Shown here: positions 36,701 through 49,500 of the stretch, piece after piece
How the letters are laid out: the number at the start of each line of letters is the position of its first letter
Numbering within the stretch: position 1 is the stretch's first letter
Source: Promerops cafer
Lineage: Eukaryota; Chordata; Aves; Passeriformes; Nectariniidae
Direction of reading: 5' to 3'
DNA: 64,000 nt
NCBI GenBank assembly: GCA_013398275.1
Contig: VZSE01006234.1
Coordinates: forward strand, 718,932 to 782,931
Made by a program: the position numbers and the translations under genes
The notes under the pieces: model-generated
Database searches by the model: none
Told to the model about the DNA's origin: nothing
The model's input: the letters and a program-made list of their open reading frames with translations, nothing else

Positions 36701-38412
36701 TGCCTCAACAGGGACTGGTTTCTGTGAGAGGTCCATCACTGGAGGTCCATCACAGGAGCTGAGCTCACTCACTGTATCTCAGAGAGTGATACAGGGAAGA
36801 GTGCTGGGACTGTGGGAAATACTCAAGGACACACAATAAATTTGACTGTCACCATCTGGACAGGGCGTGTTATAGAGAGACACCATTTAGAGGAGCTGTC
36901 TTTCTTGTTCCAGTACCTGGAAATGGACCAACTAAGGGAGAAGGTCAAAAAAAGGTAACTATGGCTCACACAGGAGAGAAGATGATGTGCAGGAGAGCCT
37001 TACCCAGCATGTGTGAGGTGGAACTCTGCAGTGCTTGCTCCCCAATCTTCTCAATTGCCTTAAAATACACTTCGGCTGCTTTGGATAATGCTGTGGGGGG
37101 AGGAGAGGGGTGGTAAGGATCCGGCCTGCCTTCCCACCATCACCAGCTCCAGCAAGCAGCACACAGAACAGCCAGCTCCTGGTACTTTGCCTGTAGGCAC
37201 CCCATCTCTCCCCATCAGCAGTGGGTCCTGGAGCTGGAAAGTGCCTAAGAGCAGCTCAGGACATGTCAGAGGTGGCAGACCAGCAACCTTGTCCTGGCTG
37301 AGGGGATAGGGGATGCCCAGGCTGGCTGCAGCACTGTGGTCTGGAGCCCTGGCTGTGTGGGACCCCACTCACCGTGGAAGGCACGCAGGTAGTTGTTCCC
37401 CAGGTACACCAGGTTCTCCAGCGCAGGGTTGAACTGCTCCAGGATATTCTGTGGCCAGGCAGAAGCACGTTAATGCCATTCTTCCTCATGCCCAGAGAGC
37501 ACAGCAGGTCAAGGGCCCTGTGCTGTGGTTTGGCTGGCTGAGAGCCCCCTCTGGAGCACTGGAACCAAGGCAAGGTACAGCCAAGCACAGCCAGCTCCCC
37601 GCGTCGGGGCTGGCTGGCAGCTTCAGCTGCCCTTAGCCTTAGCCAAGCTGGCCAGGAGAGGAGCCTTGCCAGAGGGCAAGCCCACTGCAGAGCCAAGTGG
37701 TTGCCTAAATGAAGATGGCTTTCTCCCGAGGGCCCACACTGACTGCAGGCAGGGGAGTAACAGCAAGGGGATCTGAGCAGCCTTTTCCCTCACCCCACAG
37801 CCATCCAGAGGGCCACTTCTTATTATCCAGGCATGAACACAACCCTTTCCTGGCCAGGATGTGGTGCACTGCCAGACTAAGCAGCTTAGTGAGAGAAGGG
37901 ATGGACAACCAGCTTCTCTGCTTTTTTTTGCATTTATCAAAGGTGTCCATTGACTACAGAGAAGACCAGAGACTGGAATAAGCAATTCCCCAGTTCTGTC
38001 AGCCCTTCCCCCTTGGTTCAGCACTGATGTGTGTAGGGAAGCATTTATGAGATCAGAGACTCTTTCAAGGGAGGGGCAAAACGGCCGATCGAACTTCTTC
38101 CTGCCAGCAACCAAGGTGTGTCACCCTTCATGCTCCATGTCCAAACCACCCTGGCTGCCCAGCTCCTTCCCAAATCTGCCCTTAGGAACCGCACCACCCT
38201 CTCCTCCCGCTCCCAAACCCAGCCCAGAGCCCACAGGAGCTGCTGCAGTTCAGCCTGGGAATGGATTCAGCCCTCAGCTGTCCACTCAAGGGAGCCTTTG
38301 GCAGAAAACACTCATCTCCCACCCACACGTCTCCCATATACAGTCAGGTGCAGCCTATGATGCCAGCACTCACCTTATAGATGGAGATGGTGGATCTGTA
38401 GGACAGATCCAT
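27773..38412 (-). CDS. BAIAP2L2: BAIAP2L2 (Pinkbar), I-BAR and SH3 protein
   Basis: I-BAR family protein that binds phosphoinositides, shapes planar or weakly curved plasma membrane in epithelia, and is found at hair-cell stereocilia tips. Coding exons in transcript order: 38412-38374, 37448-37373, 37090-37004, 35940-35879, 35590-35519, 34909-34793, 34407-34261, 33791-33639, 33191-33023, 32265-32040, 31120-31049, 30723-30543, 28709-28669 and 27848-27773. Phases agree throughout; 505 aa against 529 in human. The I-BAR domain is about residues 1-240 (EQFNPALENLVYLGNNYL, QAFVSESQREAELEEKRR). SH3 is about 335-398, with AQNGWLYGKLEG and GWFPEAYV split by an intron. The C-terminus ends NDRSAPIIR. 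The donor of exon 9 (gtgggg) is weak. The usual upstream start codon is replaced by a stop, so translation is taken from the next Met. Confidence 0.95.
33417..33625 (-). mobile_element. CR1 LINE fragment in BAIAP2L2 intron 8
   Basis: Contains gggttggaagggacctttaa, catctagtccaaccacctgc, tcaggttgctcacagctcag and the accacctctctgggcaccac segments, all typical of an avian CR1 3' region in reverse complement. The 3' terminal octamers are degraded, so it appears older than the copy at 18.3 kb. It ends about 14 bp before the donor side of BAIAP2L2 exon 8. Confidence 0.88.
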
Positions 38413-39485
38413 CTCTGGAGCCTATTCACTCTCCCACAGAGAAGCAAGGAGCAAAGGACAGCGCAAGGTGCTATTCTGGCCTGGAGGGCTCTGCTTCTGC
38501 AGAGCCAGCTGGATGGAAAGAGCCTGTCACCAGCAAGGAAGGACAGCAGGAAGACACAGACGTGGTACAAAGGGAGCACTGATGGAGTTTAATAATTCAC
38601 CAGCCGAGAGGCTGGAACTTGATCTCTGGAAGTAACCAGACTCTGGGGGGGAGAGAGGAATCCTGCGACAGCCAGCAAGGACATGTGACCGCCTCTTTGC
38701 ATTATTGATTGCCAGCTTGGTACCCAGCTCTGCCTGTCCTGGCACCTGCGGCGCCGGCCACCTGCCCGAGTGACCGCCTTACGGCTCGCTGCCTCCGGCG
38801 CTGCCACCGCTCCGACGCGGCTTGCTCGGCCCCGCCGCGCTGAGCAACTGAGGCGTCTCCAGGTCTCTCGCACGCGGGCGCCTCGCGAGTCAGGAGATCC
38901 CTGTCAGCTTGTGATCGCAGGCAGCAAAGAGCAGCAGGCAGAGGGGAACGCAAGGAAAGCTCCACACAAATTTCAGCTCTCCCCTGCCCGTATTCCCCCA
39001 CCCCAGGCTTCAGCCCTCTGGCTCTTAGCCTCCCTCCCACTCCCACTCTCAGTGAAACTCTCTTAACAGCAGGAACAGGCTTCTGTCTGAACCCTTTCCC
39101 AGGTTTCACCTCTGGTGAGCTGGGACCAGCACTGCCATTGTGATTTCTTCTGGGCACATGTCTGGGAAGAGATGGATCAAGCAAAACCCAGTGTTCTATT
39201 TTTTAGGCCTGGACAGTTCCAAGAGGATCCTCATATTGCAGCTGGTCCAAAGCCTCTCTACTCTGATTCCAGCTGTGGGGTAACCGGCCACTCACACCAC
39301 CCACGTGCTCCCAGGGCTGGCTGCAGGGACAGCTCATTCACCTCTTCAGCCCATATAAAGGGTATAAACCAAGGAGCCCTTTTTCTGATTTTCTACCTGT
39401 AATTCAGAGTCTGCAAGCCTAGAATCCCTCTGGGAACTCGTAGGATGGAGAGAAAGACAAGACCACCATGGACCGCATGACACTG
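38413..39485 (-). promoter_or_regulatory. BAIAP2L2: BAIAP2L2 upstream region with CpG-rich block
   Basis: 5' of the BAIAP2L2 start codon the DNA is ordinary up to about 38740. A CpG-rich block follows at about 38740-38890 (gcggcgccggccacctgccc, gccccgccgcgctgagcaac) and is the likely promoter. No TATA box stands out. The interval to the PLA2G6 3' end at about 39.5 kb holds no other gene that I can see. Confidence 0.45.
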
Positions 39486-39489
39486 GAAC

Positions 39490-40578
39490 CAAATGCAAAT
39501 CCCTCTTTATTTTAGGACGTTAGTTTCTCACAGAAACAGGCAGCAGCAATCCCTTCACTCAAAAGCATTAAAAATTCAGTTTTTCAGGTTACTCCTCAAA
39601 ACACCTCCAAATAGATACATAAATTATTTATAAATAGGCAAAAAATACTGCAGAAACAACGAGTGGTGTAGCAATCACAGTAGAATTTCCAGTTGTAATA
39701 AAAAAGTAAATCCAAATTGTCACAGGGTTGGCTTCTTTGGTGGGAACCAATCTCAGAGCATTTCAGTTTCATGTTAATAATAAAGAGAAATAATCTCTCT
39801 ACAAAGCCAAGGCTCTTGTCCCTTCCACTGAGCTTGCTGTGAGTAGAGACAGGCTTTCACATCTCAGCCCCTGAGCAAAGTGTAACACAGCAAATCAGTG
39901 GCACAATAAAGTCCTGGGTGGGGGAGGCTGCTCCCTCCCCAGGCACAGTGTTGCCAGCCCATCTAAGAGGGAAAAGGAGAAGCTGTTGCAGAAGACAACT
40001 GTCTCAGGAAAGGCTTGCCCTTCGCCCAAGGCCAATTGCAACTTTCTGCATCATATCTACTGCAAAAAGTTACAGCATTTTTGCTCCCCTCCAAACTGGG
40101 TGTGTTGAGGGAAAAATAATCCCTTTTCCCCATATCGTACACTTTGAAATACCTTGGGCCCAGTGGGCCAAGCAATCCCTGAATCTTTATAAGGCCTAGG
40201 ACCATTCTGTGATGTAGGAAGGTGCACGGTGCTTTGTCAGTGGAGGTACTGCACAGACAGGAGACATTCCAGCTGCTACAAGTAGGTGAGGGCTCTGGAT
40301 TCTAGGTCAGAGAGCAGGGCAGCAAAACCAAGCACAGCAGCAGAGATGGGGTTACAGCACAAAGATAACTGTCAGCATTTCACAGCTATCATACATGTCA
40401 TACATTCTGTGTCTGGGAATACATGTGTATATGCACCGTTGTCTATTCAATATTAATTCATCTCAATTATTACAAGTCTGTCCCCCACCTCAACAACTTG
40501 GCTCAAGGGCAAATCTGAGCCATTTCAGTGTCTGCTGCTCCTTGCCTTCAGAATGCAGAATGGGAAGCTCCAGGTCAG
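39490..40578 (-). other. PLA2G6: PLA2G6 3' UTR with poly(A) signal
   Basis: The stop codon is at 40579-40581. A minus-strand AATAAA lies at 39506-39511, giving a UTR of about 1.1 kb. The distal part is AT-rich. Confidence 0.65.
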
Positions 40579-43500
40579 TCATCGGCAGAGATGTTGCACC
40601 AGCTGCTCGAGCTGCTCCCGCTGCTGGTAGATGTAGAGCTGGGTGTCCCAGAGAGCATTCACCAGCACCGTGTCGTTCACCTCGTCCAGCATCACCTCGG
40701 TGTGCAGCTGAGGGCTGAGCCTGCAGACAGCGAGACAGCATCACCAGCTGGGCACAGACACGGAGGTGACCGGGCACGAGCCTGCCAAGCAGGACACTTC
40801 CACCACGTGGCTCCCACCGCCAGGGTGCTCGCTGGCCCTTGATCGTCAGGCTTGCAGAGCAGAGGCCTTCCCCCTCCTTCAAGGCCCAGCCACAATGAAG
40901 CAGCTGCAGCACATGAGGGAGAAGTCTAAAACAGGCTGTGCAGGGTAGAACAGGGCAGGATGCACATCCCAAAGGACCATGCAAGACAACACCTCCCAAA
41001 CCTCCCTTAACTAGCCCAGACCAGGCGTGCTGGGTGCCTCAGCTCCTGTGGAGGGCCAGGGCACGCTCCATCCTGTCACTGAGGCGTGTGCAGGGGGCAG
41101 GTCTGGGCAGGCGTGCCCCTGGAGGGGATGCCATTTGGCATGACGCATGCCACAGCCAGGTCTGAAGCGAGAAGGATAAAAATAGGTCTGTGCAAGAGAG
41201 CAGCAAGGAAGCTCCTACCGGAAATAGGGGACATCCGTCATCTCACACCAGGCCCTGGCACGATCCACAGCTGGGCCATCTGCGTCAGTGCACTGCAGGA
41301 GAAACAGGCCCACAGTTACAGCCTGGCTGCTCTTCCCCTACCACAACAGGCTTCCCTGGCACCAAGTCCAACTGCACAAGCCTCAGAGGGAAAATAAAAA
41401 CTAGGAGCAAGGGCATCCTGGATGGCACTACTCGCCACCAAGAGCTGGGTGGCTTTTCTTTTTCTTTATTTTTATCGTAAGGACAGTGCTCCTGATCCTT
41501 GGGACACAAGAACTGACCCTACAGACCCTTCATACATCACAGAACAGGGTGGACTGCCTCAAGGAAACTCCCAGGATGATCTAAATGACAGCCTCCTTGG
41601 GATTTCACCTGTATCCACTCTGTCCAAGCCCTGTACAGCAGAGCCTGTGATTACTTCAGGCTTACTGGGCTATCCAGGGACAGCTTCTCTGGGAGCCCTG
41701 AGCTAAAAGGAGAAGCAAAAGGACTCTGGGCATTTTCTCACTTCAGGAAGATAAAAAGGAGATAAAGCAACAGCATTAAAATCATAGACAGAATTTCAGT
41801 TCTGATCTTTCTGTTTTCATCCATTTAGAATGTTTTCATGAACAACATGTAATGATCTTTTTCCTGAAGCACACAAGTGTACATGCCAACTACACACTCC
41901 TAACCACAGCTCTCAACTATTGTTTTTAATTAGTGACTCTCTCACTTCTCTAGTATTTACTAATTTCCCCAGGGGGAAGAACAAAGCTTTTCTAAAGAAA
42001 AACGAATTGCTGTTTTCTGAGGCATGATTAATTTTTTTTCCCCAGGTTGCTCAGATGATAAACAATGCTTCCTGGAAAGATACTGAGTTTCACGAACTCA
42101 CACCTGGACATGTTCCTAAGCGTCACTGACCACAATCCTGTCCTTAGGTCATTTCAGCTGCAAGAATATCCCTTGGGGATGAGTGTCCCTTTGGGGCACT
42201 AAAACCCCCAAAGATACAGACAGGTCTTCAGGCCTGCATTGCTCCTACAATTCTTAAGTTACCCACTACATCCATGGTCAGAGCAGTTCCAAGGAAATAG
42301 AATTTACTTCCAAAAGGAGGAAGCTGGAAACTGGAAACCTTTTCTCCCTCCCTGCAAGCAACCCCAGGGGTCTTTCGCCATGCCCTCCTCCCAGTACTCA
42401 CACAATCCACCACCATCTTGCCAAGCTCCCTGGCCCCGAAGACGGTCTTCGCCAATTCCCAAGGGTTTGAGGGGCGGAAAACATCCACAGAGCTCACTGG
42501 GACCTGTGGAGGCTTCCCTGTTCCCAGGGAGACCACCAACCCCAATTTTCTCACTTCCTGCTTCTGACCCTGAGGAAAAACAAAAGATCTGTTTGCAATG
42601 ACCAACAATGAAAGTGAAGCATGTTTTTCACAGCAGCTTCCTGGGGAAGCTCTGAAAGCCAAGGCAAAAGGCTCAGCAGCCTTTTCTTCCCCTATTCTCC
42701 CCCTAAGTATGGCCTGGTGAGACAGCTGTAACCCACAGGACTTCAACAGTTGCACTGCTCTGTCCCTTCTCCCTTGACCACACCCAAACCCATGGGAGGA
42801 CCCTGGAGATGAGTCCTAGGACCACATGACCATGAAGCAGTCCAACTGTTCAGTCATTTTGGCAACACACCTCCCCTTTCACCTACAGGGAGCAATAGCT
42901 GCCACTGGTAATTCAACTTTTTGAAGAACTTGCCACACTACAGAAGGCATTCACACTTCAGCCTTGCAGAGTACCTTACCCTTGTCTTCTCCATTTATTT
43001 TTGGGCAGAAAAAGGCCCTGCAGAGCCATGTCAAGGGCCACATACAACCATCAACTGCATCATCCTTGTTCAAAGAAGCAAGGAGAGGCTGATGAGACTG
43101 TCTCCCCCTCCCACACCCTTGTTAGAAGAGGTACCTCACCTCCCAGCCTCTATTCCCAACACATATCCCTCTTCCTACACTCCCTTTTAGGGTGCTACAC
43201 TGGTCACTTGTTTCTCCACTAAGATGCATCCACTCTCACACCCGCTTCTTCAAGACAGGCTTAGTGGGGCCAAAAAACTCCAGTTACCAGTCAAGGCTAG
43301 GATTTCCCTCACCTTTTTGATCAGTGTCTTGTTGTACTCGTGGATCTCTGCCATGGCATCAAGGGTGGGGTTGTTGGCCAGCAGCCCTCCATCCAGGAAA
43401 CGGCCAATGGGCCGAAAGTAAGTGGGAGCTGCACCGCTGCAGCGGGCAGCGCGCCACACGAGCTGCTCTGCGAGGGACAGAGAGCAAAAGGCCTCTTGCA

Positions 43501-46500
43501 GCAACTCTGCTGTGCACAAAAAGCACCCCAGCTCCACCAGCACAAATCAGGATGGCTTGCAGTCCCAGGAAACCCTGCCTTAAATGGTTGTGCCTCTTTT
43601 TCCCAACAGCAGGGCTTCTGCTTGGATGCACAGGATGACTCTGCGGGGCTTTAAAAGATGTTCTCACCACTTCCTACATATCTTGGGTCAAATATACTCT
43701 CTATCCATTTCCCTTCTGCTATTTTGATAGTGAACCAGTTTATGTGTGGCAGACAAGGCAGCAAGCTGGAGGGGGCTGCACGCTTCGTGGCTTTTCCATG
43801 TTTTTCTGTGGGAGCCCAGGGAAAGTTGCTGACTGTACGGAGGACTCCTCTAACAGACGCCTTTCCTCATGAACCTCACTAGCCAGCCCCTGTTCCAGGT
43901 ACAAGAGAAGCCAAGGGTGGAGGAGAGAGGAGAAATGGGAACTATCACTAGGACCTACTTAAAAGTCAAGACCAGGGATGAGCCATTGCTCATTTTCAGA
44001 GCAATTGGAGGAAGACCATGAAATCTGTCTCTGAGGGATGAAACCTCCCCAACCAACCAGCTGGACTTCTGTGTACCATCATTTACCTTCAGGCTGAGTG
44101 AGTGGCTGGAAAGATGCACTTGTCTTGTATTCAGTGGAGCGTTTTGTCTCTGGTACAGGGTAATTGCGGAAAAGGTGGAGCTCAGCTGGCTGTCGGTCAC
44201 ACAGTGTCCCTGTCACCATAACCCTGGAGAAGCAGACATGAGAGAGTAAGAGTAAAATGGAAAAAAAATACTTACGGTTTCAATAGTCTGCATATCACAC
44301 TCCTCCAGATCTGCTCTAAGGAGAGACTGAGCATCTCTGCTGAGACAGGTCTAGAGCATGTGTGGGACAGCATCAACCAGCACAGCCCAAGGCAGGACTT
44401 ACTTGGGTTTTCGGACATCTGTCATTTTGGTGTTTTCCCCAAATTCTTTCTTCAAGAACTCATCCAGGGGCTCCGACTCGTAGGGCCGAGAGCCCCGGAA
44501 CACCATGTCCTTCATGCGGAAGTACAGGCAGCGCATGTAGTCCATGGACTTCCCTGAGATGGGCAACAGTGTTGGCAGGAGCAGGCAGTGGGAGGAAAGG
44601 CAGGCAGAACAAACAGCAGATCAGAGCACGGATTTCCCAGGACAACTGGGAGATAGGAAGCGTCACTCCCAATCCAATCCCCTTCCCAAGCTTCCTGTCA
44701 TCTGCTTGGTTCTCAGCAGCATGACTGGGAAGGATTACAGAGGAAGAGCAAGCTCGGAGCAGTTTCCCATTACCAGAATGTACCAATCACCTTGCTCTAA
44801 GGCCTCTGTGAAGAGCACAGGAAGTACAGAACATTGAACTCTGCCACCATGCACTCCCCAAAGCCCAGAAAACTACTCAAAGCCAGCTGACATGAGAAGC
44901 AAGCGCAAAGCCAGGTGGAGGTTTTCCTTTATCAAGGAACATCTCTTCCCTCCCTTGGCAGGCAGAAAAGGTCTGTTGGGACTCAGAGAGGCAGCTCCCA
45001 CCACACATCTGCTCCTCCAGGAGGAACACTCAGGCCCACTGGAGTGAGAAGGGACCTGTTACGTCCTCACCATGTACAATAGCCAAGGCCAAGATCCCTC
45101 CAGTGCTGGTTCCCGCAATCCAGTCAAAAATCTCACGAATGGGACGGCCTGCGGCCTTTTCAATAGCCAGGAGAAGCTGGATGAGCACAAGGCCACGGAT
45201 GCCCCCTCCATCCAAGCACAGGAGGCGGTCCTGACTGGAGAGAGACAGACACAGATGACTGGGAGCTGTGGGACACATTACAAATCACAGAACGCTCCGT
45301 GGGAACATGGCCCTGGGGACGGGAAACTATGCCAGTAAGTAGATTGCTGCAGACAGTGTAATTGGTGAGTAAATAAATCCAGCAGTGCCTTCTCAGGTGC
45401 AAATAAGACACGTCCAATAAGCCTTGTCAGAGCTGGTGCAACATCCTTTGCTCTTGCATAGCTATCTCTAACCTTTACACCAGAGAGAGAGTCACCAGCC
45501 AAAAACACACCCAAGTCCCTTACTACACAGTAATGGTTATTGTGTCATAAATAAAAAAAGCAGACAGACCTAAATCCTACCAGCAGCACTTCAGTGCCAA
45601 CTCCTCCTCCACTCCACACAAAGCGAGGTGCAGGCACTGCCCAGACAGTGCAGAGGAGCTGAGTGAACATCAGGGCAGTGTGTAGAGATGGGGAAATCAC
45701 AAAGCCAAAACAGTGTTGAGTGCCCAGTAGGGGACATGGGGAGGGACACAGCAGGGTTCCACCTCCTGAGCTCAGGCTCCACTGCAGCTCCAGGCAGGAC
45801 AGGCAGGAGTCATTCATGGAAACAAGAGATTTCTCAAAAGATGCTGGAAAAACTGCAATGTTGATGGACATGAAATAATGTCAGCTCTGAGGATGCCATC
45901 CCCATGGGTGTGGGAGAGGAGAATTCACATACAGATTTCACCTTCAAGTTGCACAGGAGCCTGGACAGAAGCTGCTCCTCACTTACTTTCTTCTAGCCTC
46001 ACTGGGCATGTCCACAACATCGGGTGCCTTCAACAACTGTCCGAGCGTTGTGGAAATATACAGAAGGTCTTTGTACCCTAGAGGGCCATGAACATGCAAA
46101 AGGAAAAAAATAAATTAGAGATCACCAGTGTGGTAACTGATTTCCACCATAAACAAAGAGAGAATATCCAACTCCCTTCCCCACCGAACAAAGGTCCCTG
46201 CAGGAGACACAAACCATCTTACCCACAACCAACAGGGACCCCCCAAATTTAACTCCACACCAAAGGACAGCAACACCACCCTTTCAAGTGGGCAGCTGTA
46301 GATGCACTGGAAAAGACAGGATTTGGAGAAGCAGATGATGTGCACAGTGGGTGAGAGAAGGCAGAGCCCAGCAGCGTGCCCACTACGCAGTTTACTGCAA
46401 GCTGTTAAGATAAAACCTAAATCTACTCCTCAAAGTAACTAGGCAGGAGAGCTGTGGGGACAGGCTGACTCGTCATTACCCCTCAGCTGACGTTCACCCA

Positions 46501-49500
46501 GGCCGCCCTGGGTGCGGGGCACCAATCCAGGCTAGGTGAGAAGCCAGCCTGCAAAACCAAAAGAAGAAAGAACGGGGAGAGAAGTTACATACTTCTGCCA
46601 GAACCCAGGCCAAAAGGTGGCTGTGGATGACAATGAATTGTGGTGAGGAGTTTCTTCAAGGGCCAGAGTCCACGACAAAAAGGGGTTTTGCTCTGTCACT
46701 GCATCAGAGCTGAAACTGGGCATGGGTTGCCTTCACCAGGTTGTGGTGAGAAGAAAGTCCTGGTGTCAGCAGCCACTGAGATTTGTGGTGACACAGACAC
46801 ATTCCAGGATTGTCCTCTAGCTCCACAGGAGAGCCTTTGCAAAGAAAATCTCCAACCTGAGATGGAAAGTGGACCACAAGCAGATGTTAGCTGCTTGCAT
46901 GCTCTTCTCATGACCCTCCAAGTCAACTCCCCTGCTGCCTAGTCCACAACCCCTCTTGCTGCCTCTTCCTGAGCTCTGGAGCTCCCTAAAGGCAGAAAGC
47001 CCACCACTTAGAATAGACATACGTGCTTATTCTGTGCAGCACAGATCACAAGATTCAACACAATCATATGTCCCATGGTAGGCTTTTCCTATGCATAACA
47101 AACCCCATGATCAAGGTTGCTTATCCTCAGGCTTCACCCTTTCCCTCTCCCAGTTGCTGGCCTCCAGGACCTGAGTAAGTGACACTTCTAAATCTCCTTG
47201 TGCCCAGCACAACACTGGGAGGTCCTCAAGGCAGACCAGCAAGCACCTTCCCTTCTACACATGACCCAGTGGATAAAGTACCTGCAGGCTAAGTGCCCCC
47301 TCTTCCAGACACCTGAGGGAATCAGTCTTTCTTTTTACAGAGCTACGTTGTGTCAGGTCTATAAAACAAATGTTTTGAGTACAAGAGTTAAGAATACACA
47401 CAGAGGAAAAGCAGAGAAAAGAGATGGGATCCTGCAACAGGTGAATGAGGACAGAGTCACCACAGAGTCACCACAGAGTCACCACAGAGTCACCACAGAG
47501 TCACCAGGCTGTGAGAGCTTTGACAGTTCCCAGAGCACAGCCCATCTGAGTAAGAGGTCTGAGACAGCACTGTGAAGTAAGAAGGGAGAAGAGTGAGGGA
47601 GGGCCAGGGAAGGCTTTACCTAAGCTGTTGAGGTTGCTCCGTGAGGAAGGTTGGCCTTCCAGGAAGGAGGCAGCAGATGGTGCCAGGCTTGGGGACTCAG
47701 GGTTGGGTGGTGGGTGGCAGCGTTCGGTCCCTACAGTTTGCAGCAGGTCTAAGAGCACTTTCCGGTTCGCACCTTAGGTGACGAAGGGGGAGTTACAGAT
47801 CAGAAACAGAATCAGTGCACGTGCACAGCACGGGGGAACGTGCTCTGCCGAATTCACAGCAGGCCTGACCCTCACAAAGCCTCTGGGATGACCTGGGGAA
47901 GGACAAAACACGTCCCAGGTATCTCTCCCCAAATGCCAGGCAGCAGGACTTGTGCACTGCTGTGCAGCTTCAAGGGTGTGTGCCACACACTTCTTTGCCC
48001 CTGAAAACCTGTCCATGTCTGCCTGTGCCTGGGTGGTTCAGCAGTGCTATGTCATCCCGTTGTGAGCGTGCAGTGCCTGACATGGAGGCCCGAAAGAGGG
48101 GGAGTGTGTGCCAGCTTTTCCTCTTGCATCTCTGTGTCACAGAAGAGAAATTCATCAAGGGCTATTAATACAAAGCCTGTGCTGCTAGCAAAGTAGGTGC
48201 CTACTATGTGAGCAACTAGAAGCTGGGAAAGCATGTTGGAGAAGCATCACCCATGCACGGCATGTTTTCACCTCTCCCCAAGACACTGTTTTGATCACCA
48301 AGGGGAGACAGGATGCTGGGCTCACCCTGTAAGGCTCTGACATGCTCCCTCACCTTTGCTGCTCCTGGCTGCCAACAGTCCTGGTGTCTCCCCAAAATCA
48401 TTGGGGATCTCAACATCTCCTCCAAAGACGATGATTGCTTTGATCATATCCAGGTGGTCATGCTAGGGGACAAGAGAAAACTCAGTCAAGAGCTGCTACA
48501 TGATTTCTCATTCCCTCCCTCCCCTTTTCATTAGCCAAAGCACCTACAGTGGAACACTACACAAAACAGCCAGAATTTCAAAGGACTCTCTCGCAGTTTC
48601 AACCCTTCAAGAAAATCGTTTGTCCCTCCCAGCAGCCCGTGCAGAATGCTCACCTTCATGGCCAGGTGCAGCGGTGTGTTGCCATCGCGTCCCCGGGCGT
48701 TGGTGTGGGCGCCGTGCGTCAGCAGGACCATGGCGCAGTCCAGGCGGCCCCTCTGGACCGCAATGTGCAGAGCCATGTCGGCCGTGCGGCTGCTCACGTT
48801 CACCTCGGAGCCGTACTCCAGCAGCAGCCGTGTCATCTGTGCCCCAGCGTGCAGGGGCCGTGTCAAGAAGAGATAAAGCAGTCGTGAGGACAACCAGAGG
48901 GGCACTCAAACCATCCAGGTCTCACAGCAAGCAAAGCAGGGGAAGAGGAGGGAGCCTTAGCCTGGATACAGTTGGCTGGCAGATGCCAGCTGAATTGTTC
49001 CAAGCACTGGGGTTTCTCTGTCTTTTAGCACAGAACTACTTGGTGGCTGCACAATCTGGCTGGAGCTTCTGGATCCTTTGGGACTGATACACAACTATAA
49101 TGAATGGCTGAGATCAATGGAGAAAAAACCAGTTCCTATTCAGGCCAGGATCTTTGCAGACTGAAAGGAGAAATTCTGCCTTCTGAGCTTCACTTTATAA
49201 GCCAAGCAAATTCAAGTCTGCTCTGAAACTCCACAGGACATTTCTCAGAGGAATGGGATACTGCAGGAGGGAAAAGAGCCCTGCTGTAGCAATGTCCTCC
49301 GCCTGCAACAAGCGTCATTCAGGTGCTCCAGCATGGCATATCACCATCCTGCCCAGCTCCGTGCCTACCTCACACTTCCCCTGCAGTTTCTAAGGCATCG
49401 ATCTGTTTGCTCCCAGGAAACGGGCAGGTAATGAGAAGAGAGCTCCCTCCAGGGGCAGCTATGCTTCAGGGACAGTGCTGCAATTTCTTCAGCAAAAGGG

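Noticed and set aside
47451..47505. CRISPR-like repeats
   Set aside because: The 11-bp units are head to tail without spacers, inside a vertebrate intron: a simple tandem repeat.
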